Source: Plectrocnemia conspersa (lineage: Eukaryota > Arthropoda > Insecta > Trichoptera > Polycentropodidae). From it: DNA of 64,000 bases. The notes under the pieces are model-generated. The model made no database searches. It was not told the origin of the DNA and was given only the letters and a program-made list of their open reading frames with translations. Below, piece after piece: positions 53,017-64,000 of this stretch; position 1 is the first letter of the stretch; the number at the start of each line of letters is the position of its first letter. The position numbers and the translations under genes are program-made. The DNA lies in contig VTFK01000167.1 of assembly GCA_009617715.1 (NCBI GenBank), positions 310,001-374,000 of the forward strand, in the 5' to 3' direction.

Positions 53017-53046
53017 GGAGCCGGATGGCTGTCACCATCCGGCTCC
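53017..53046. repeat. GC-rich perfect hairpin (12-bp arms, 6-base loop)
   Basis: GGAGCCGGATGG and its exact reverse complement CCATCCGGCTCC are separated by CTGTCA. It stands out because the flanks are almost pure A+T and because TTAATA-like text occurs on both sides. Too short for a normal microRNA precursor. Confidence 0.85.
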
Positions 53047-56000
53047 TTAATACTGAGCTGGTCCGGTTCGTATAATTTAAATTAAATATTTCGGACCTTT
53101 TTTATTTCTACATACAACATTTTATTTTTGTAACCTGGTCTTGATGATCTTAAGTTACACTAAAATCTACCTTTTATTTTAAGAAAAATATAAATTTGTT
53201 AATGATAGATACTAATTATTGTTCTACGTGGCATACTCATCTATGACATCAAACTATTTAATTGAAATGGCAATACATTTTATATTTATTTTGTTAAAAT
53301 ATACTCATATGAAATACGTACGTTAACCACTAATAAAAATACAAAGTTATTAGCTATTATAGTTATTCTTTGATCTTATGTTATATTTGATTATATCAAC
53401 TATATAAACTAAAATGCCACAACGATTTAATTATATATCATAACATATATAATTCAGTACAATACAATTGAAACTCTATTATCTAAACTAAACTTAGTTG
53501 CGGTCAGTTCGAAACAATCTGTCTGTAGTTAATATAATATAAATTAGTTTGAACCACCGGCAAACGAATTCGAATGTCATTTGATTGAGCTATTGAATTA
53601 GCTGAACACATGACTAAATTATTAGTGTTTCTTGAACTATAATATTAAATAAACCATTAATGTAACGTGTACCAATAGTCTTTAAAATATAGAAAATAAT
53701 ATGTAGTTTGTCATGACTATACACGATGACCTCATATAAGCTTTTATATTTGTATTTATATTTATATAAAAAAAATCCTTTACTACTCATTCATAGCTCA
53801 TAGCTTAAGAAACAAAGACTAATTTTATATTACAATGCATATACTATGTTTAAATAGCATAAATAATAATATTTATCAGTGTCCATTAAAATATATATAA
53901 TAAATCAACAGCACCTAGCATCAAGTTGATTTCCCACCTTGACGATTTCTCATTTAGAAAACCTTGAACAACATCTATACGAAATTTCTATATATTTAAA
54001 ACAAATTTGGACATCCTTATTCTTCCTACTTGCTTAATTTTATAACTCAACAGGTGGCCTCAGCAAAATTGAAACATGCAAATCGTGAGCCATTTACGTC
54101 GACTGATTATAATTGCAAATCTCTCTTACATAATTTTAAGCAAACTTAAATTTTAACGTAATTAAATACTGATAATATATTGAATCATTCTATGATTGAA
54201 ATTCGGTCAGTATATTAAGACTCGGCGCAAATAAACAAAACACCTTGAAATTTGCACGTAATTACTATAACTATGACGCAAACCGAACCGTGACATTCGA
54301 AGAACAACTAGTTTGTAAAACAGGTTATTAGACACGAGATAAAATCTGACCATGCAACTATTGTTAAATATATTTAATCAAATTAGGTATCTTAGAAAGA
54401 TTCTATAAAATAAATTAAGGAAAACGTAAGATTATTCTACTTCGCGAGTTTGACATGTGACATGTTTTACAATCTAAGTGGCAAATGACCTTTGAAAAAT
54501 TCCTGGTATAAAATTTTCAGTGTAATTAACTTTTTATATATTTAAATCTCTGTTCTTAGGACGTCAATGGAAACATCTTGAAAAATAACACAGTATCTAT
54601 TTACACTAAAAGTTGAGCAAAATTTACATTGTGCGCAAATTAGTTTTTTTACGATTCAGCGAAACCCAATATTAAAAAAATAAAGTAGAAGGAAAATTAA
54701 AAAAATAAATAGATATGTATAAGTTTAATATCATATAATAAAAAAAATTTACGTCAAAATATAGTATTATTTTTTTAAGCATCGTATAATATATAAATTA
54801 TACTCGAACATTCGTGAGTAAAAAAGGCTAAGGATTAAATAATGCCACGTAAAAACTGTATTCAAGTGATATGGAAAAATAATGTAAGTACACATCACGC
54901 AATGTATGTAAAAATGTTAAATAAATTTATCAGGTACATACCGATTTATAAATCAAACAAGTTTAGGTACTAAATACTTCTGTCAATCACGACACGTATT
55001 TTTGTCATAAAATATGTTGAAAGATCATTTATTTATGTATAATTTTTTGTAAAAATTTTTTTGTATATATACATATATATATAATATAAAACATATTTTT
55101 TTACCATTATTACCATTTAAGTGACAATGTTGAATGAGTTATAAATTTAGATAAATATTGATAGATATAAATCAAGGCATCAGTTTTAAAGCCACACAAG
55201 TGGAAATATATCTGGTTAAAATGCCTAATAATATTTTTAAGCTTTAAAGTAAAAAATATTTTTTTTACTGAATATAAATAAAATTTGTAGACTGACAGCT
55301 AAAAAATAGATTGTTAAGGACTCGACTATTTAATAAAGAGGAAACCATTTTATATCTAAGGTATATAAACATTAAGAATTTTTTAGTATTAAATAGCTTT
55401 TAAGGAAAAAAATATACTAATTAATTAAAATCATGATTTATAATACTAATGGAAAACACTACAAAAGTTTGATTTTTAAAAATGAATTTAAAGTTTCTCA
55501 ATACTAAAATTTAAAAATAGTAAATATACCATAAAGTTCACGGTCGAGTTTTCAACTACATATATCAAAAACTTTTCCAGGATAAAAAGGATAAGAAAAA
55601 TTCTTGGCCGGTCAGATTTAGGAGCAAGAAAGGTCAGTGATCGTTTTGGGTTATAAAATATATTATCTTGAATTTTAATAATAATAATATGCCGTATAGC
55701 ACTTTATTACTTTTGCTATAAAGCGTTAAGTGTACAATTCAAAGCTCCTGATGGTGATGAAAATAATTGTATTGCCTAAAAAATTGCATTCACAATAAGT
55801 TAAAGCAAACCATACAAGAGTTTTTGATGCTCCATATAATAAAAGACATCGTGAAGTAAAATTTGAAAGTAGCAAAATATTTCCGTACCCGATCATCTAA
55901 GGGAAAATAAGTAATTTTAGAGCACTAAATATCCAGGGAAAACACTTATCAGTACGACATACGCAGATATCTTAAAAAACCATTAGACCTGTAATTATCA

Positions 56001-56689
56001 ATAAAATAGCCATCATACTTACAAAATGTAAATGTAACAATTCGGGTTTTTACTAGTGATATGATCGAACTCGTTCACGTGGTTATGAAATGAAATTTTT
56101 AGTCAAGTTAAGCAAATCGATAAAATTGCTGAGTAACGTAATTGATTTAACTCAACTTTAAATGACTCATTTGTCAGCAAAGATGAGAACATCATCAGCT
56201 GATTTAAAAAATTAAAAAAACGACGCAATGATGAGCACTTTGAAACTTGGATTTATTATTTGGCAAATTTCCTCTCCAGAGATTTTTAAATTTTTAAGGG
56301 AACAAGATTTTTTTTACTAAATCTATTGTTTTAAATATATTGAACCTTTTAAAAACAAAGTATTTTTATGGATTGCGTATTTTAAAAGACATCCGTTAAA
56401 TGATTTGAAAGCACTTGCAAAAAAACAACGTCAATGTTCATCAACAATGGTCGGTGCCAAATATAAAAGTTACGGTTGTTACCCAAATATATTTTCTGAT
56501 CGCTATTTTTAATCAAATTTTTTTTATTATATATAATTAAATAGTCTATTTTAACTACGAACCATTAATATTGACTATATGCTCGATTACTTAAAAACGA
56601 TAGACTTCCTCCAATCATTAGGAAAAATTTAAGCTTGAGCACGGTGTACTAACAAACTTCCACTAAGAATACACTTTAGTCAGAACTTG

Positions 56690-56890
56690 CCACTATCACC
56701 ACTTCGCTTACGGTTTGGAATAAACACGTTGAGCTAAACTCGCACCAAACGGAGCTACGCCAAGTATCGACCGAGACGGCCCTAGAAGCCCGAGAAAACA
56801 ACTACTTTACACTTTAGCCAGACCAAACTAAGCAGTCACGTGAAACACAAGAGTACAACCGGATCTTCGATTCAACTTGGAGTCTACTTA
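56690..56890. repeat. dispersed repeat family R3, copy 2
   Basis: TAAACTCGCACCAAACGGAG, then CTACGCCAAGTATCGACCGA and GAC match TAAACTCGCACCAAACGGAG, then AAACGCTAAGGATCGACTGA and GAC at 59123. The right part matches the 48-kb copy. This is the longest of the three copies. Lies in intron 1, about 560 bp from the proposed exon 1 donor. Confidence 0.6.
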
Positions 56891-56954
56891 AAGTAGTCCT
56901 AAGACGACCACAAACTTATATATGCATGTACGCACAATTGCACAAATTGTGATT

Positions 56955-56996
56955 CAAAGTTTTAAATTTTGAAATAATTCAAAATTTAAAACTTTG
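56955..56996. repeat. AT-rich perfect hairpin (19-bp arms, 4-base loop)
   Basis: CAAAGTTTTAAATTTTGAA and its exact reverse complement TTCAAAATTTAAAACTTTG are separated by ATAA. It lies about 450 bp inside intron 1 from the proposed exon 1 donor. Confidence 0.85.
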
Positions 56997-57449
56997 TACG
57001 CTTGTAAAAAATACGCACCATACGGTACAGAGATTTCCACACAAAAAAAAAATAACATTTAAAATGTTTTTTCAAAAAATAACAGTTAAAAAGTGGAGTA
57101 TACACAATAGTCAATGTAAAAAATGTGTTTATCTCAATGTATATATTTTTTTGTATTAAAAAATGCGAAATTTAGATACATACATATATGTATAAAACGA
57201 TATGAAAATATTGATTCTATTTTGATATAAAATAATTAAAAACATGATTTTATTAGCTACTTAGATAATTCTAAATAATTTTAAACACATCTATACTTCA
57301 TAATGAGTTGTAAAAATTTGCAATGTACACAAAACATCTTTTGCAAACAATCGCTTCCGATTTTTAAACAGATAACGACTTTTACTCGTATTGTTATCGC
57401 TCATGATAAGAGCACTAAAAACGGAAATAAAAAACTATATAATATTTAC

Positions 57450-57535
57450 TTTTTCTGTCTCTTCCTTCTTTTTTTTCTGGAGCACGCCTTGTACAGAGCC
57501 AGTGGAAACGTGGCTATTGCATTTATATACCCCAT
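57450..57535 (-). CDS. rdgA: proposed first coding exon of the rdgA-like diacylglycerol kinase
   Basis: Read on the minus strand, an ATG at 57535 opens 28 codons plus two bases (MGYINAIATFPLALYK, then ACSRKKRRKRQK) and stops at A|GTAAAT, with the donor GT at 57449-57448. The two leftover bases (AA) join the first base (A) of the exon at 21475 to make Lys29, so the phase fits exactly and the frame continues into the C1 region. The start is chosen because it is the only ATG in this frame before the donor and lies just downstream of a GC-rich island. The peptide has a hydrophobic start followed by a dense basic run. Such a run could bind acidic lipids or act as a nuclear localisation signal; this is inference. 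Gly2 is present, but Tyr3 is disfavoured in N-myristoylation patterns. I do not recognise this N-terminus from memory. It could be a chance open frame or belong to another minus-strand gene. Confidence 0.55.
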
Positions 57536-57689
57536 GATTACTCACACAACTTTGTTTACACCGAAAGTATCACAAAAAAAACGCGACGAAGAACGCGATC
57601 GACTTCTCACTACGGAAAACTACAACTGCCTTATCCAATGTTTATTGAAAACGATAAGAACAAACTGCAATCAGCGATACTAAACACCG

Positions 57690-58060
57690 GCGCTGTTATT
57701 TACTTGAATAAAATTTTCAGCAAGAAACACTACACGTTCGCGTCGTGCACTGACGATCACTGAACCGAGCTGCAGTTCGGTCACGGCGGGATGATCGTGT
57801 TAATTGTTAACGTTCCCATTCATTATGTTTAACTATTCAAGGTTAGAATCACTGCTGACTGACCGGTCAGCGCTTCGGTCACGACTGACCGATCGCAAAA
57901 TATTTCGCCGATACAGTGACTAAACAAGTCCACCTTGATGATCAGATCTGACGTTGGCAAAGCGGAATGACCGGAGGAGGCTTGCCGGTTGTTGATCGTG
58001 TTTATTGTTATTGAGCGTGTGTGGGTTGCTGTTATGTGAGTGCGCGAAAATTAGCATGCG
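57690..58060 (-). promoter_or_regulatory. candidate promoter and 5' leader region of the rdgA-like gene
   Basis: About 370 bp that is visibly richer in G+C and CpG than its surroundings, starting some 155 bp upstream of the proposed ATG. On the minus strand it contains two TCAGT initiator-like pentamers near 57750-57765 and no convincing TATA box. It also holds the perfect 12-bp palindrome CTGACCGGTCAG (57859-57870) and two copies of TTCGGTCACG about 100 bp apart. Position and composition suggest a transcription start region; the start site itself cannot be placed by eye. The leader between 57536 and 57690 has no feature I can name and might contain a further splice acceptor. Confidence 0.4.
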
Positions 58061-59104
58061 GTGCAGTGGTACTTAGACTTTTGATACATTTTTTTATTCA
58101 GCGTTATTAATTTTTCAAAAAATCTGTAAATCATGACCTAAGAAGTTACTGCAATGCATTAACCAGGAACCTGGTGGAAGGTCGAATACCAGCTCAAAGC
58201 TTAACCTTGCGAAATCCTGATCTACATATATAAATACAAGGCGATTCACTAAAAATAATAATGTATTACTAATAAAATTTAACTATAAATTGAATTTATA
58301 AAATAAATAAAAATGATTAGTTAACTCTTTTTATGTAACATGTTTTTAATACTTATTATTGAAATTCGTGAAAACAATTACGCACAAAATTTTTGAACGA
58401 CAGGTAGGTGGAAATACTAAATAGGTTATTTATTTATTTATATATAGAATACTGTAGAATATCTATATTTAAAATATATCTCTAGTATGTATTATATATG
58501 TATACTCATATTAAAGTAACGTAAATAAAAGTCTAACTATAAATGTTTACATAAATATTAGAGATTACATAAATGAATAATTACTGCATAAAGGTTTTTC
58601 ATTGATACACTACTTTAGTTAATCCCTTAAAATTATCATTATATAATTTTTTACTTTTTTATAGTACTAAACTATAAAGAAATCGTTTGCGATTTGAAAC
58701 AAAAAAATTTTTTTTCGCTACAACCAGTATTTCATTTTGTAATACCTTATTACTATTTCCCTAATACCGGTATTGCAATTCCTAATTGTGTATAGCCATC
58801 AAATCATTATGGCTGTGTCGGAACCATTAGACCATAAAAAAAATGTTAAAAGCGCAATAAATTATTTTATTTATAGTATTAAAGACTTTCGACTTTAACT
58901 GACGATTAGAGATTCAGACAAAATGCCGACAAGCTGGTTTAACTTAGAAAATTAACAATACCAAATCAATTTCCATTCTTCAAACGACAAAATTACTCGG
59001 ATTAAAAGAACCTCGTCTATCTTTATCAGTGTAAATAAAGTACATTAAAAACTTTCATTCAAAATACACTACCATCAATTACTTCTACCAGATACTCCCG
59101 AATA

Positions 59105-59260
59105 GACATACGATATTTCAACTAAACTCGCACCAAACGGAGAAACGCTAAGGATCGACTGAGACTAAAGAAGCAGCCGCTTTCGATATTAAATCAAACC
59201 TGGTCTAGTTAAGAAGTCAAAAATCTAAAGTTAAGCCCAATCTTTAGACACAAATTCAAT
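59105..59260. repeat. dispersed repeat family R3, copy 3
   Basis: Shares a 20-base identical block (TAAACTCGCACCAAACGGAG) and the diverged continuation with the 56.7-kb copy, then a tail like that at 48.1 kb. Confidence 0.6.
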
Positions 59261-61264
59261 ATTAATTTATAATATCACTTTGCCTTGTTTAAAAATAAAC
59301 AGCTCTCTACCACTTATGTAAAAGAAAACAAAGCGTATTAAAATGCTCGCCTAAGTTCTAATTTTGGTCATAGTTTCGTTAATTTTCGCTGAATTAGTCA
59401 AAATAAACACGCAGAAGATCCACCAGAGCTGCTGGCCAGCAATAATATAAAAATACTTTTCGCGAACACATCTAAATCTTGTTACCACTCTTCCGGACAA
59501 ACATGTTTTTTATAATTTGTAATAATAAACAAACACAGAGGAGCGTCTCAACATATAACAAATATCACTCGACACCAAAGCTTGAAAATAATTAAGATAT
59601 AATGTAATATCATATTTAAAAATAGATGAGACAATAAAATAATATTTAAATCTAAGTATATACACATTATTAAAATTTATCTCGAGTTTAACTGGGCTAA
59701 TCTAGCCCTATATATGTATATATTAAAAAAACAAGTTATAAAAGCTTAAAATTTAATATTCATATGAATCATAAATATTTAAATACTCATTTCTATAATT
59801 TGATTATAATAAATTCTAAAATATATTTTTACAAAAAAATATAAATAAATTTTAAAAATACTTCCACTCTATTATTGATCAATATATAGACACAGATCTA
59901 CGTTGCAATAAAGCCATATGAAAAAAAATGCATCACGTGCAGTTTTTGCAATTGCATAACTTACTACCAAGTCAACTGAATTAATTGAAAGCTATATGAA
60001 TATTCACGAGGATTAGAATAAGTCATTTTTTCACAATTGAATAACACTATATCCGATATACAAATATAAACAAGGATTTAAAAATAATCTTATAGTTATT
60101 TACGTAAGTAAACATTGTATTTTCATTCATTGTGCTTCTCAGTATACTATTATTGTAACTGAAAAAACAGATCATGATGTTTACGTTTTTATTCACAGAT
60201 CCTGTTTATTTAATGTGAATCCGTCTAAATAACATATCTAATAATTAAAATGTGTAAGCAATATAAACAAGGAACTCTTAAATACAGTTTATATTTTAAA
60301 TTTTAGTACTGATATATAATGTTTTCAAGTTCAACAACTAATGCCTTACTTAATCTTTATAAAATACACAAATTGGATAAAGAGAAACTTTGAAAGGTTT
60401 CTTCTTACCCAATAATAATTGATAATGGTATTATTAAGAAAACGTTAATGTATTTATTATTTATTTTAAAAATAGCTTTGTAAACAATTATAGTTGTATA
60501 TATTGTAAATATAATATATACCGCACAAGTATTCATATTCACATATTAACTTTTACTGAATTGTACAAATAAAGGATATTTACAGAAATGTACGTGATTG
60601 AAAAACACGTGATATGTAAACACGTGTTATATACAATAGAATGCGTAACGGATAGAATTTTTCATTAAATATTTACGTAGAAAAAAAATCATTATATTGA
60701 GGACTTGAGAACATATAAACAAGATAAATTATAATAAACCAACTTAAGGAAAATATATGTTGATAAACTACCACATAATATTTATTGACGTATTTTTATA
60801 GCACAAACACAGCAACAGTTTATATTTAAAATATAGATTGTTATCTGTTTTAAAAAATGTTTTTTAGATAGATTCAAGACTATTTTTTTACATTTTCCTG
60901 GAGAGATAACCCGAAAATTTCTGGTTTAAAATCAGGGACGACATTACAATTTTTTCCAGGGGGGGCAAAAATTGTCAGTGGACGTATTATAATATTTGGA
61001 TTTCATTAAAATTCAAGCATTTTTTTTTTGGCTTAATTTCAAGAAGGCGTATATGCCTCTCCCCCCTGCCTCCAACAAATGAAGTTCCTGCATTTGAACA
61101 CAATCAACAACTACTAAGTAATTAGTAAGACACCAAACTGATATCAGTGAAATCTGTGTTCTTAATGTTAAACTATTAGTACAGCTTACAATCAATAGAT
61201 GTCACTATGCCCGACCTAGTTCGATTTTATTTTAAATATTTAACACGATATTCATTCATAAAAT

Positions 61265-61390
61265 AAGGAAAATCTATGAAAATCTTATTACTGATAATAT
61301 TTATAATTATACAAAAATAATAATTAATTTCGATGTTCCAGACACGATAGAAATGTCAATTGTCATTTTAAATTAAACAGAAATGTTTTA
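61265..61390. repeat. dispersed repeat family R1, copy 3
   Basis: AAGGAAAATCTATGAAAATC, TTAATTTCGATGTTCCAGA and CACGATAGAAAT match the 36.5-kb copy in order. The GATCGATCGG block is not preserved here. Confidence 0.45.
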
Positions 61391-63814
61391 ATTTAGGGAA
61401 ATCGATGATTATTTAAAAACTCGTAAAAAAATCAATAAGTACAGAGTAGTTCATAATAAATCAGCATATAAAAAATAAATATATGTATTTAAATTATGCA
61501 ACACAAAAATCACAATACCGCATTTCCGAAACGCAATCGCGTACGATATAAAAAGCTCGCTGGCATTTTATATTAAACAAAAAATTAAGGTGCATTTTTT
61601 CCATTAATGTGCTTTACATAAATATTTGTGAGACAGAAAAATTGCCAAATATATTTCAACAAAAGAATGCGACACAAATAAATGAATAATTGTGAAGCTA
61701 ATAGTCTTTTACAAAATATCGACGCATTAAAATCCAGAATTGATTTATTGGTAGGTAAAATACTATTTTGCGGTATATTTTATATTAATATGTATGACAT
61801 TTGTATGATTATAGGCTTCTTAGACGATGGGAAAAAAAGGTAAGTTTAAATTTGATCTTATTTCATCAGCAGTATAAAGGTCAGGCTTCATGTTAGATAT
61901 TCAGTCTAACTTACAGTTCTCATGAAAAAAATTACGAGATAAATGCGGCAAATGGGTCAAAGTATAAAGAGGTGACGTCCACGATGAATAAGAGTGGAAT
62001 GCCATCCGTAATGAATGATGTACTAATGAACTGGGTAAAGTTAAACATTAACCTGCTGCAGAATTCATCGTTAATTATTCAGCAAAACAGATCGTTTCAA
62101 TGTTACTAATAAAGCACAATATACTATAATTGTCTGTCCAAGTTTAACAATGATATTCGAGAGATTAATAAACAACTGTAACTAACACGTAAAAAATTTT
62201 CAAATGAAAAAAAGCGTTTAAAAATCGATTAACAATGTCAAAAAACTGCATAGAGGTCCATGGTAAAAATAATAAAAATAAATAAAAGTATTACAAATCT
62301 AAATATATAATCTAGTGAGATCGTAATCACTCCATGTTCACACTCTTTCTATATATATATCTACATTTACATTTTCCCTGTTTCATCCTCAACGACCCAA
62401 TTGTGCCATATAAAGCTCTCGATTAATTAATATAATCGCATGACATTGATGTCAACATCCCGTGGCTAATTTTATTTGCAAAAATTGCACATGGACGAAC
62501 GACACCACTTAACGATCTTTAATGACCCACCATTTATCCACTTGATCGAATGCAATCATGCACTTTGCTACGTTCGCATCATCCGATTACGAATACGCTA
62601 AATGCATGCCGAGTTCATGTTTATATATGTTAGTGTAAACAAACTTATTAAGGGATAATCTAAGCCGTTCTATTGTACCTTTTTGTTTCCAGCAATTTCG
62701 CACTTGAAACATTAACGATATGATGGTAAGAATCGTTACTTGTGGGACTTTTATTGCGTCCGAATTTATGATAACGCTTCTTCGCAGGGTTAGTGCCTTC
62801 GGAACTGACACTGAGAAGTACGAACTGTCTTTATTGCCCAAAAGGCGTTATTTATTTTTATCGCTTCGGCAATAAGAGGTAGTTGGTTTGTCGAGATTTA
62901 CTATATTTTATACCACCAATTGAATAGTCCGAACCTTAGATGTATCTTGAATATAATATAAAAAAAACTATCTAAGATAAAGCTACTATTATCAATTTTG
63001 GAATCGAAGCCCTTTTGAGCTCGTAGAAGATTGAAAAACGGAATATTCATAGCATAACATATAGCCAAGGGTGAAGGTAGTATATACAAAATACAAGCAC
63101 ATATTTACTCACTGTGGTAACACACATTCGTACCTGAGTGGCACACGACATAACGAAGATCAGTCTGTTGAAACGGTCAGAAAAAATAAATACAATTAAA
63201 TTTGCACAACAAGTAATCAGTCTTGGCGTGCCACGTTGATTTCGTTTGCATTAAGCGATGCCTACAATCAAGGGTACGACCCTCGGAGTGGGCGAAATTT
63301 GCAGATAGACAAACATGGGGGTCATTCTGGTACTAATAAGAATCTTGTACATATTTGAACGCGGAAAAGAGAGTTAAGTAAATATTTTTTTGAGTAAGAA
63401 CCACTATACATAAATTGTATCATCTTATCAATCGATAAGATCGTGAGCTTAAATCCGCTTATACTCTGATTATTGTTATTAATTTGTATTGTATCTAAGA
63501 GATAAAGTGCTACGATCATGCTTCTGCAAATATACGTGATAAAGATCAGTATAATTGACAGCTTAATCTAAAAACTAGCGTTATAAGTAAAAACTATTAC
63601 ATATTACAACATGACCAATTCTCGACAAGATCGTACAGATAATTATATAATTTTAAAATTGTCAAGATATTATAATAGTAAGAACACAAAAGTGTAACAA
63701 TTTGTTAAATAAATATTATATAATAATTAGGTTACAAGTGAGAATTAGGAAGTTTTGACCGAAAGTTAAAGTTGACGAAATTTCTCAATAGTAGTTTTGG
63801 CTAATATACTATTT

Positions 63815-63905
63815 GAAAAGGAGAAGAGATCAGTGATCTTACTCTCTCTCTCTCAACTAATAAATAAAACTGGATGATTAAGAACGAAATCTGTTTTACA
63901 ACTTC
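63815..63905. repeat. dispersed repeat family R2, copy 2, with (CT)n
   Basis: AGGAGAAGAGATCAGTGATCTT is followed by ACTCTCTCTCTCTC and ATAAAACT, matching the 46.68-kb copy. The CT run sits where the other copy has an irregular pyrimidine stretch. Confidence 0.5.
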
Positions 63906-64000
63906 TAAATATTTTATTAGACAATTAAAATATTTAGTGTAGCGTTTTTGATTGTTTAAAAGCACGCATATTTGTACCGTTAGCAATAGATCCATTAACC

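Larger units (their letters stand above)
21476..57449 (-). other. intron 1 of the rdgA-like gene (about 36 kb), if exon 1 is correct
   Basis: Bounded by donor GTAAAT (57449) and acceptor TTACAG (ending 21476). No additional exon with good borders and family-like protein was found inside. Any cassette exon here would need a length divisible by three. The intron carries the repeats, transposon relics, GC-rich blocks and small coding-like fragments listed separately. Stretches 21476-27700, 33000-33850, 34060-35750, 44040-46680, 47100-48040, 48930-51360 and 51710-56640 show only AT-rich sequence, poly-A/T runs and microsatellite-like patches to my reading. Confidence 0.5.
58061..64000. other. presumed upstream intergenic sequence
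   Basis: No exon of any recognisable gene was found on either strand. Contents are copies of dispersed repeats (about 59105-59260, 61265-61390 and 63815-63905), a short G-run/C-run patch at 60955-61070, and AT-rich filler. The patch 62390-62620 is less AT-rich and could be a conserved non-coding element, but nothing in it identifies a function. Confidence 0.5.

Noticed and set aside
57303..57683. Plus-strand open frame of 126 codons
   Set aside because: It is antisense to the proposed kinase exon 1, is unlike any known protein, and its length is explained by the GC-richer exon and leader on the other strand.
1..64000. CRISPR arrays, bacterial operons or riboswitches
   Set aside because: The window is eukaryotic: spliced exons and insect transposons, with no regularly spaced direct repeats with unique spacers.

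Overview
This is an AT-rich eukaryotic (roughly three-quarters A+T by eye), almost certainly insect, genomic window. It is dominated by non-coding DNA and decayed transposons. The evidence is spliced exons with GT-AG borders, mariner, Tc1, jockey and piggyBac-type relics, and a short (CCTAA)n run matching the usual insect telomere motif. The insect order cannot be fixed from the sequence alone.

One gene is clearly recognisable, on the minus strand: an orthologue of Drosophila retinal degeneration A (rdgA), a type IV (zeta/iota-like) diacylglycerol kinase. Two internal exons (21475-21349 and 16253-16050) encode the first cysteine-rich C1 domain and the start of the second. A third exon is proposed at 57535-57450. 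It opens with an ATG, reads 28 codons plus two bases, and ends at a GTAAAT donor in exactly the phase the 21475 exon needs. The joined product would be 139 residues: a short hydrophobic start, a strongly basic stretch across the splice junction, then C1a and the first half of C1b. The rest of C1b, the kinase domain and any ankyrin repeats must lie beyond the left edge; I could not find them in 1-16049. A GC-richer island at 57690-58060 sits just upstream of the proposed start and is the best promoter candidate.

Layout from left to right: 1-16049 is the left intron, with a jockey relic at 6.8 kb, a hAT-like end at 8.9 kb, a compound piggyBac-like/tandem-repeat block at 9.7-11.9 kb, a foldback at 11.9-12.1 kb, and a mariner, jockey and piggyBac-MITE cluster at 12.3-14.5 kb. 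Exon 3 is at 16.05-16.25 kb. Intron 2 (16254-21348) holds a degenerate tandem duplication and a Tc1 relic. Exon 2 is at 21.35-21.48 kb. Intron 1 (21476-57449, about 36 kb) holds short tandem duplications, two short coding-like fragments, a second mariner relic, SINE-like promoter boxes, two GC-rich blocks, a 643-bp terminal-inverted-repeat element and several dispersed repeats. From 58.06 kb to the right edge is presumed upstream intergenic sequence with repeat copies only.

No CRISPR array, intact transposase, rRNA or intact tRNA gene is visible. Most open frames are short, AT-driven and unsupported.
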